From: Verrucomicrobiota bacterium
GTDB taxonomy: Bacteria; Verrucomicrobiota; Kiritimatiellia; CAIQIC01; Lenti-01
Length of the DNA: 10,086 nucleotides
Assembly: GCA_003451935.1 (NCBI GenBank)
Contig: DMJA01000192.1
Coordinates: 1-10,086, forward strand
Direction: 5' to 3'
The notes below the pieces were generated by a model, which was not told the origin of the DNA, did not search any database, and saw only the letters and a program-made list of their open reading frames with translations. The translations under genes were made by a program, and so were the position numbers. This document shows, one piece after another, positions 1 through 7,436 of this stretch. Every line of letters begins with the position of its first letter. Within the stretch, counting starts at the first letter, position 1.

Positions 1-2930
<2,930 letters not shown>

Positions 2931-2955
2931 ACCGCGACTCGCCTTTTTCCTCTTT

Positions 2956-2974
2956 TTTTCCACAGTGTGGAAAA
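2956..2974. repeat. Palindrome copy A, TTTCCAC-N3-GTGGAAA family
   Basis: TTTTCCACAGTGTGGAAAA is a perfect dyad. As a hairpin it gives an 8-bp stem (TTTTCCAC/GTGGAAAA) with an AGT loop. It is preceded by a seven-T run and followed by CTTTCC. It starts 25 nt after the ileS stop and ends 29 nt before the chosen Nudix start. The same core occurs twice at 6738-6780. It could be a weak terminator for ileS, a protein-binding site, or a dispersed genomic repeat. The sequence alone does not decide. Confidence 0.75.
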
Positions 2975-3003
2975 CTTTCCGCCGCCGTGCGAGAATGTCC
3001 CCC

Positions 3004-3534
3004 ATGAGCGATCCGACCGAGCCTTTCGACCTCTATGCCGCCGATGAATTCCGCGTGGTGGGCCGTGCGACGCGCGGCGAGTGCCATGCCGACCGTTCGC
3101 TCATCCATGCCGTCGCCCGCGTCCATGTCTGGGACGCAAACGGGCGTTTGCTCCTGCAACTGCGATCCGCCTCCAAGGACATCCAGCCCGGCAAGTGGGA
3201 CATGGCCGTCGGCGGCCATCTCCTGCCCGGCGAGGAGGCCGAGGCCGCCGCCCGCCGCGAGATGCGCGAGGAACTCGGCGTCGATGCCGGCGAACTCGTT
3301 CTTCTCCACCGCTTCCTGATGCGTTCGCCGGTCGAGACCGAATGGGTCACCACGTATTCCACCGTCCATTCCGGCCCGTTTTCGCCCGACCCCGAGGAAA
3401 TCGCGGAACTGCGGTTCTGGACCTGCGCCAGGATCGACGACGCCCTCGGGACTGGAATCTTTTCCCCGGCGCTCGAAGACGAATACCGCCGCCTGCCCCG
3501 GAACGAAGGAGGTTTCCCATGCCCGCCAAAATGA
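3004..3534 (+). CDS. Nudix hydrolase
   Basis: A predicted 176-residue cytoplasmic Mg-dependent hydrolase of nucleoside-diphosphate-linked compounds; the substrate cannot be read from sequence. It contains a perfect Nudix box (G-x5-E-x7-REUxEExGU) at about residues 71-93, with R-E-M-R-E-E-L-G-V as its core. The preceding LLLQLRSASKDIQPGKWDMAVGG stretch resembles the YfcD and isopentenyl-diphosphate-isomerase branch of the superfamily. However, the catalytic Cys of true isomerases (the CGH position) is Gly here (GGH, residues 70-72), so isomerase activity is unlikely. I chose ATG 3004; ATG 2995 and GTG 2965 are in frame, but 2965 sits inside the palindrome. No strong Shine-Dalgarno precedes any of them. 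The 3' end overlaps the next gene by 16 bp, which suggests co-translation. Confidence 0.9.
   Translation: MSDPTEPFDLYAADEFRVVGRATRGECHADRSLIHAVARVHVWDANGRLLLQLRSASKDIQPGKWDMAVGGHLLPGEEAEAAARREMREELGVDAGELVLLHRFLMRSPVETEWVTTYSTVHSGPFSPDPEEIAELRFWTCARIDDALGTGIFSPALEDEYRRLPRNEGGFPCPPK
3506..3512 (+). promoter_or_regulatory. Strong Shine-Dalgarno fixing the start of the MerR-like gene
   Basis: AAGGAGG, fully complementary to the usual 16S rRNA tail, lies 6 nt before ATG 3519 and inside the end of the Nudix gene. It fixes 3519 rather than the in-frame ATG at 3531, and supports a 16-bp overlap between the two genes. It is the clearest ribosome-binding site in the window. Confidence 0.85.
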
Positions 3535-4082
3535 CATTAGGAGAAATGGCCAAGGCGCTAAACCGTCCGGCGGTTGTCTTGACCAGCCTCCAAAAGCGTT
3601 TTGAACTTCCCGTCCTGGAAGCCTCGGCCTACACCCAGGCCTACTTCGCCCTGCTTCGCAAGATCGTCCACCTGACGCTCCTTGGCATTCCCGAGAAAGA
3701 TCTGGTCGAATTGTGGAAAACCGAAAAACACCTCCTGCAACTGCTGCACTTCGACGGCACCGGGTCGCCCACGTGGTTTCTCGACGAATGCGCGCACACG
3801 CGCCATTCCGAGCGGCGCCTGCTGCTCACCCACTACGATCTCGGGCCGGAGTTTACCCAGAAAGCCCTGCAGCCCCGACTCGATTTCGCGCCCAAATCCC
3901 GCGGACTCTTCTCCCACAAGGAGGTCGGCGACGACGCCCGCCGCGTCTTGGACCGCTATCTCCACCTCTACGCCGCGATCCAGACCCGGTCCCTCTCCGA
4001 AGCCCAGCAACTCCGCAACGCCCTCCGCTGGTTTCCCCGCATCCGGCCGCCGCGAAAACGGTCCGCCCCGGCCCGGGATTGA
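3519..4082 (+). CDS. Hypothetical protein with N-terminal MerR-like helix-turn-helix
   Basis: 187 residues. I do not recognise the full-length family. Residues 5-70 fit the MerR-type winged-helix layout. TLGEMAKALNRP resembles the first helix-turn-helix, and a stretch rich in Leu/Ile follows (AYTQAYFALLRKIVHLTLLGIPEKDLVEL), comparable to the YSEEDL...LRELGFSLEEI segment of MerR proteins. The C-terminal half (about 75-187) has no motif I can name. It is rich in His, Arg and Leu and ends in a basic tail (RIRPPRKRSAPARD). There are no signal peptide or membrane segments. It sits between the Nudix gene (16-bp overlap) and the lipase gene (5-bp gap), so it could regulate this small operon, but that is inference. 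The start is fixed by AAGGAGG 6 nt upstream. Confidence 0.8.
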   Translation: MPAKMTLGEMAKALNRPAVVLTSLQKRFELPVLEASAYTQAYFALLRKIVHLTLLGIPEKDLVELWKTEKHLLQLLHFDGTGSPTWFLDECAHTRHSERRLLLTHYDLGPEFTQKALQPRLDFAPKSRGLFSHKEVGDDARRVLDRYLHLYAAIQTRSLSEAQQLRNALRWFPRIRPPRKRSAPARD

Positions 4083-4087
4083 CGCCC

Positions 4088-4909
4088 ATGCCAAAGAAGT
4101 ACCATCTGCCCGGCCCCCTGCCGAAGGGCTTCTCCCTCCGCAAGTCGATCCGCTGCGCGCACCTGATCATGCAGGTCTACGCGCTCTATCAGCAATGGTC
4201 CGACGCCGGCAAGCCACCCGAAGCCAAAATGGTTTTCACGCCCGTCTCGTCGGGCAAGTTGTCGTTCTCCCGGCCGTTCTGGCGGACGCTGGCCTACCGC
4301 AAGAAAATCGCCGGGGTGAAAAGACGCGTGGTCGAACGCACTCCCGCCGGGGCCTGCGTCCGCAAAGGCAACATCCTGCATGTTATTTTCCGTGGCACGC
4401 TGAGCACCGGCGAGAAAATGACCAATTGGATGGGCAGCCGGCAGGATGCGGTTTTTGACGATCTCGAGGGCGGCGGCGTGCACCGCGGATTCCACGAGTG
4501 CTACGCCTCCGTTCGGAATGCCGTCATGGAATTCCTCGCCGCCGAGGCGGCGCCGGACCGGACCATCCGCCTCACGGGCCACAGCCTGGGCGGGGCGCTG
4601 GCGATGCTGGCCGCGATGGATATCGCCACCAGCGGCCTCCCGTTCCGCGCGCTGGAAGTCTTCGCCTCCGGCACGCCGCGGCTGGGCTCGCGCAAGTGGG
4701 CGGACTATTACACCCAGCAGCCCATCTCCACCTGGCGCATCGCCAACGAGAAGGACCTCGTGACGAAGATCCCGCCAGAATTTCTCGGCTATCGCCACGT
4801 GGGCGTGCCCATCCTGTTCTCCTCGCCGGAGCACGTCATGGCCCATAGCCTCAAGCACGCCTATTTGCCGGCCCTGCTCGCCGCCCGGAAACCGAACGCC
4901 CCGTCCTGA
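4088..4909 (+). CDS. Class-3 lipase family alpha/beta hydrolase
   Basis: 273 residues, predicted serine ester hydrolase of the lipase class-3 (triacylglycerol lipase) fold. The nucleophile elbow GHSLGG has Ser at residue 166. The likely catalytic Asp is D223 in NEKDLVTKIPP, and the likely His is H253 in MAHSLKHAY (H257 is the alternative). Upstream, HVIFRGT matches the oxyanion-side strand and VHRGFHECY matches the conserved H-x-GF helix of the family. There is no signal peptide: the N-terminus is basic and polar (MPKKYHLPGPLPKGF), so an intracellular or unconventionally exported enzyme is more likely than a classical secreted lipase. The start at 4088 lies 5 nt after the preceding stop, with no clear Shine-Dalgarno, so coupling to the upstream gene is plausible. 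Its stop is 8 nt before a MITE-like element. The natural substrate is unknown. Confidence 0.88.
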   Translation: MPKKYHLPGPLPKGFSLRKSIRCAHLIMQVYALYQQWSDAGKPPEAKMVFTPVSSGKLSFSRPFWRTLAYRKKIAGVKRRVVERTPAGACVRKGNILHVIFRGTLSTGEKMTNWMGSRQDAVFDDLEGGGVHRGFHECYASVRNAVMEFLAAEAAPDRTIRLTGHSLGGALAMLAAMDIATSGLPFRALEVFASGTPRLGSRKWADYYTQQPISTWRIANEKDLVTKIPPEFLGYRHVGVPILFSSPEHVMAHSLKHAYLPALLAARKPNAPS

Positions 4910-4917
4910 AGCAAACG

Positions 4918-5110
4918 GGCGCATCCGGGATTCGGTGCCAGTTCGGGTCATGTTGAGCGCAGGCGCACCGCGCCAAAGTCGAAACATCTCGGCCGAGCGA
5001 CAACGCCGAACGATTTCCCAAGTGCCGAGATCCCTCGACAAGCTCGGGATGACAGCCGCCCATGCCCGGAGCTTGATCCCAGGCCAGATGCACCGAATCG
5101 CAGATGCGCC
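4918..5110. mobile_element. MITE/REP-like element with 21-bp terminal inverted repeats
   Basis: The 21 nt at 4918-4938 and the 21 nt at 5090-5110 are inverted copies matching at 19 of 21 positions; the shared outer parts are GCACCGAATC and GATGCGCC. They enclose 151 nt with a second inverted repeat. No transposase or convincing coding frame lies inside, so the element would be non-autonomous. I see no clear target-site duplication (flanks end ...caaacg and begin taaagt). It fills most of the 266-bp gap between the lipase and the oxidoreductase genes. A MITE or a REP/REPIN-type palindrome is the best description. A structured RNA or processing site is an alternative. Confidence 0.65.
4947..5053. 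repeat. Nested inverted repeat, 'GTCATnnnGAG...CTCGGGATGAC' type
   Basis: Inside the 193-bp element, GTCATGTTGAG at 4947-4957 mirrors CTCGGGATGAC at 5043-5053 (8/11). Closer in, cgaaacatctcgg (4980-4992) mirrors ccgagatccctcg (about 5025-5037). The wording (gtcatgttgagcg, aagtcgaaacatctc, agatccctcgacaagctcgggatgac) matches, from memory, a palindromic sequence scattered through many unrelated bacterial genomes. The left arm carries an extra 16 nt (4960-4975) that contains its own small hairpin, GGCGC-ACC-GCGCC. Confidence 0.65.
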
Positions 5111-5138
5111 TAAAGTCAAAATTCCGAGCCCAACGGGT

Positions 5139-5166
5139 TTGCCTTTTCCGCGATCAACGGTAGAAT
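5139..5166 (+). promoter_or_regulatory. Candidate sigma70 promoter for the oxidoreductase-DoxX pair
   Basis: TTGCCT (5139-5144) resembles the -35 hexamer. After 16 nt comes TAGAAT (5161-5166), 5/6 to the -10 consensus. Transcription would start near 5172-5174, only 2-4 nt before ATG 5176, so the mRNA would be nearly leaderless. That agrees with the lack of a good Shine-Dalgarno before this ATG. It lies just outside the MITE-like element. It is a sequence match only. Confidence 0.45.
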
Positions 5167-5175
5167 TGCACAACA

Positions 5176-6309
5176 ATGAAGCGGCAGGTGACCATCATCG
5201 GCGGCGGCTTTGCAGGCCTGCAGGCCTGCCGGGCCTTGCGCGGCGAAACCGCGGTTCTCCTGATCGATCCCAGCCCTGTGACCACGATGCTGCCCGCCCT
5301 GCCCGATGTGGCCGGGGGCTGGGTTCCGGAGCAAATCATCCAGCACCCCATCGGTGAGTTGCTACCCTCCTGCGCCACCCATTTGCAGGCCGCGGTTTCC
5401 AGCATCGATCTGGACGCCGGAACGGTTCGGGCCGGCGACCAAACCATCCCCTACGGTCATCTGCTGGTTGCCGCCGGATCGGTTCCCAACTTCTACAACT
5501 CTCCTTTTCCCAGAGACCGGATGCACCCGCTGGCGACCCTTTCCGACGCCGTGCGCATCCGCGCCGATTTCGAGGCCTATCTGCGCGAAACGGAACGTCC
5601 CCATTTGCTGGTGGCCGGCACGGGCTACACCGGTCTGGAGCTGGCCATGAGCCTGTTCTTCCGCGCGAAGGCCGCCGGCAAAAAGTGCACCGTCACGATT
5701 GTCGATCCCACGCCCATCCTTCTGCCGTCCCTGCCGGAAAAACAGCGCCAATACGTTTTGAATTTTTTGTCCGCGCAGGGTGCCGATGTCCGGCTCGGGG
5801 TTGCGGTCGAATCGTTCGACGGACGCAACGCCGTCGCCGGAGGAACGGCCTACGAAAACACCTTCTTCTGCTGGGCCGCCGGTTCGGAATTCGCCGTGCC
5901 GGAAATCAAGGGCCAGGTCGAGCGCCTGCGCGATGGACGATTGAAGGTGGAGGCGGACCTTTCGCTGGCCGGCCATCCCAATGTCTTCGCCGCGGGCGAC
6001 GCCGCGGCCATCGAGCAGAAGGGACAAGTCCTGCGCAAGGCCGTGAACTTCGCCTACTACGGAGGACGCCATGCCGGGCGCAACCTCGGCCGCCGACTGC
6101 GCGGCCAGCCGACCCGCCCCTTCCGGCCGATGGACCTTGGCTGGGTCGTGCCCTTCCACGAAACCAGCATCGGCCGCCTGCCTGGAAACATCTGGGTCCA
6201 TGGCCGCCTCGGCGTGCGCCTGCACCACTTGATGTGCGGCATCCGCAACTACTCGTTCGCCAACTTCGCCGGTTGCCTGAAACTGGCCATGAAAGGAACC
6301 CACACATGA
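5176..6309 (+). CDS. NADH dehydrogenase-like (NDH-2 family) FAD oxidoreductase
   Basis: 377 residues. The family passes electrons from NAD(P)H through FAD to quinone or another acceptor at the inner face of the membrane. The N-terminal FAD-binding fold has GGGFAG at residues 9-14. A second Rossmann motif for NAD(P)H, GTGYTG, is at 148-153, and VFAAGD ends at D275 and binds FAD. It is slightly shorter than typical NDH-2 enzymes (about 400-430 aa). The segment that usually carries the AQxAxQ quinone-site motif reads RKAVNFAYYGGRHAGRN, so both glutamines are missing and quinone use is uncertain. The C-terminal stretch (VRLHHLMCGIRNYSFANFAGCLKL) is hydrophobic and basic and could dock on the membrane. 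ATG 5176 was chosen because MKRQVTIIGGG is the normal N-terminus. The gene overlaps doxX by 4 bp. Confidence 0.88.
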   Translation: MKRQVTIIGGGFAGLQACRALRGETAVLLIDPSPVTTMLPALPDVAGGWVPEQIIQHPIGELLPSCATHLQAAVSSIDLDAGTVRAGDQTIPYGHLLVAAGSVPNFYNSPFPRDRMHPLATLSDAVRIRADFEAYLRETERPHLLVAGTGYTGLELAMSLFFRAKAAGKKCTVTIVDPTPILLPSLPEKQRQYVLNFLSAQGADVRLGVAVESFDGRNAVAGGTAYENTFFCWAAGSEFAVPEIKGQVERLRDGRLKVEADLSLAGHPNVFAAGDAAAIEQKGQVLRKAVNFAYYGGRHAGRNLGRRLRGQPTRPFRPMDLGWVVPFHETSIGRLPGNIWVHGRLGVRLHHLMCGIRNYSFANFAGCLKLAMKGTHT

Positions 6310-6725
6310 ACATCAAAAAGATCCTGTTCGGCACCGACGCGGATTCCAACATCGGGTTGGTCATTCTGCGCGTCTTCATCGGCGCCGCGCTGCTGACCCA
6401 CGGCTGGGGCAAGCTGTTCGGGGGCTTGGATGGATTCGCCCAAGGCGTCGCCGGCATGGGCATCCCCGCGCCCCGATTGATGGCCTTCCTGGCGGCCTTC
6501 GCGGAGAGCTTCGGCGCGATCCTGCTGGCGCTCGGCTTGCTGACCCGGCCCGCGGCGTTCCTGATCGTCTGCACGATGGGCGTTGCCATCTTCGTCGCCC
6601 ACGGCGGCCAGCCGTTCGCCAAGCAGGAAATGGCCTGGCTGTACTTCGTCCCCGCCCTGTTCTTCCTGCTCAAGGGCGGTGGCAAGTGGTCGCTGGACGG
6701 GCTCGTTTCCAAGAGGCTGGGTTGA
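6306..6725 (+). CDS. DoxX family membrane protein
   Basis: 139 residues with about four predicted transmembrane helices. The first helix ends in the family's HGWGK signature (residues 32-36), and AFAESFGAILLALGLLTRPAA matches the central DoxX region. DoxX relatives include subunits of thiosulfate:quinone oxidoreductase and membrane redox complexes. The exact role of most bacterial members is unknown. Its ATG overlaps the stop of the oxidoreductase gene (ATGA), and AAGGA lies 8 nt before the start inside that gene, so the two are very probably made together. The pair may form a membrane-bound electron-transfer unit. That pairing is inferred from gene order, not from any motif. Confidence 0.9.
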   Translation: MNIKKILFGTDADSNIGLVILRVFIGAALLTHGWGKLFGGLDGFAQGVAGMGIPAPRLMAFLAAFAESFGAILLALGLLTRPAAFLIVCTMGVAIFVAHGGQPFAKQEMAWLYFVPALFFLLKGGGKWSLDGLVSKRLG

Positions 6726-6737
6726 GCGGTTTCGGTT

Positions 6738-6754
6738 TTTCCACCGTGTGGAAA
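6738..6754. repeat. Palindrome copy B1, TTTCCAC-N3-GTGGAAA family
   Basis: TTTCCACCGTGTGGAAA gives a perfect 7-bp stem with a CGT loop, starting 12 nt after the doxX stop. It has the same core as copy A (2956-2974) and differs only in the loop and the flanking stem length. Only one base separates it from copy B2, so B1 and B2 form a tandem pair. Confidence 0.7.
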
Positions 6755-6755
6755 C

Positions 6756-6780
6756 AAGTTTTCCACACAGTGGAAAACTT
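6756..6780 (+). terminator. Palindrome copy B2; possible terminator after doxX
   Basis: AAGTTTTCCAC and GTGGAAAACTT form a perfect 11-bp stem with an ACA loop, followed by TT and then G (a run of four T from 6779). The position 30 nt after the doxX stop fits a rho-independent terminator, though the U-tract is short and the stem AT-rich. The right flank GTGGAAAACTTT is identical to that of copy A. It may equally be a dispersed repeat or binding site. Confidence 0.5.
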
Positions 6781-6809
6781 TTGACGCAGGCATGGCCGGC
6801 AATTAAACG
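6781..6809 (+). promoter_or_regulatory. Weak promoter candidate for the CcdA-like/AmrS pair
   Basis: TTGACG (6781-6786) is 5/6 to the -35 consensus. At 17 nt spacing, TAAACG (6804-6809) is only 3/6 to the -10. The -35 directly abuts palindrome B2, so a protein bound there would cover it. Initiation would fall near 6816, giving a leader of about 15 nt that includes GGAAGG before the start codon. Confidence 0.3.
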
Positions 6810-6830
6810 GATGCGGAGAATCGGAAGGCC

Positions 6831-7436
6831 ATGATGCAGGAAGTGATTTTCCAGCCTTTGTTGGCGGGCCTATCGATGGGATTGTTCTGCTGCGCCTCGT
6901 GCTATCCCTTCCTCGTGCCGGTGTTCGCGGCGGAAGATCGAAGCGCGCGGGCCACGCTGGGGATCTGGATGCAATTCATCCTCGGGCGGCTGGCGGGCTA
7001 TGTGCTCTTCGGCGCGGCGATCGGCTGGCTGGGCGAGCGGTTCGATGCCGCCGGACTCTCCCGGATCTCCACCGTCGGCATGATGCTGATGGCCTTGCTT
7101 CTCATTTTCCATGCCGTTGGCTTGTGGCGACCCCGAAAATCATGTGGCGCGGACGAAGCCCGGCGCAAGACCGCCATTCCCGCCCTGCTCGGATTCCTGA
7201 CGGGCGCCCACATCTGTCCGCCCTTTCTGATGTCCGCGGCCTATGTCTTCACCCTGCATAGCCTGGCCAAGGGCATCGCCTATTTCCTCGTCTTCTTCTG
7301 CGCCACGACGGTCCACTTCCTTCCGCTGCTCTTCGTCGGTTGGCTGGGCCGGATGAAGGAGTTCCGAGGGGCCGCCCGGGCCAGCGCCCTGCTGGTGGGC
7401 CTGCTGTTTCTTGTGTATGGTATATTGAAGCTGTGA
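6831..7436 (+). CDS. CcdA/DsbD-like or TauE/SafE-like membrane protein
   Basis: 201 residues with about six predicted hydrophobic helices. The first helix contains C20-C21-A-S-C24-Y-P (a CxxC within GLFCCASCYPFLVPV). A later helix contains TGAHIC129PPFLMSA. This layout parallels the two membrane-embedded cysteines of CcdA and DsbD (SPCVLPLIP and PCIGPIL), which carry reducing power from cytoplasmic thioredoxin across the membrane. TauE/SafE-type annotation is the other name such proteins receive. Function as a thiol electron carrier is inferred from the cysteines. Two adjacent ATGs (6831, 6834) are possible; GGAAGG at 6823-6828 has better spacing for 6834. The stop overlaps the next gene's GTG by 4 bp, so it is coupled to AmrS. 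Confidence 0.8.
   Translation: MMQEVIFQPLLAGLSMGLFCCASCYPFLVPVFAAEDRSARATLGIWMQFILGRLAGYVLFGAAIGWLGERFDAAGLSRISTVGMMLMALLLIFHAVGLWRPRKSCGADEARRKTAIPALLGFLTGAHICPPFLMSAAYVFTLHSLAKGIAYFLVFFCATTVHFLPLLFVGWLGRMKEFRGAARASALLVGLLFLVYGILKL

Noticed and set aside
2965..3003. Upstream GTG start for the Nudix protein
   Set aside because: It would place the N-terminus inside the palindrome and add 13 basic residues not expected for the family. ATG 3004 is more natural.
3004..3534. Isopentenyl-diphosphate isomerase identity
   Set aside because: The isomerase's catalytic Cys position is Gly here (GGH), while the Nudix hydrolase box is perfect.
4918..5110. CRISPR repeat or tRNA reading of the inverted repeats
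   Set aside because: There are no regularly spaced direct repeats and no cloverleaf arrangement. The symmetry is purely inverted.
3968..5176. Long - strand open frame (402 codons) opposite the lipase and the gap
   Set aside because: It runs through the lipase antisense and the repeat element. Part of its translation (VIPSLSRDLG-type) is the familiar product of the palindromic repeat, not a protein family.
4935..5357. Possible small + strand gene in the lipase-oxidoreductase gap
   Set aside because: It starts inside the repeat element, reads SLDKLGMT-type repeat translation, and then runs out of frame into the oxidoreductase gene. It has no ribosome-binding site.
5362..6303. - strand open frame (313 codons) opposite the oxidoreductase gene
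   Set aside because: It is an antisense shadow of a conserved FAD/NAD protein, with no recognisable domain.
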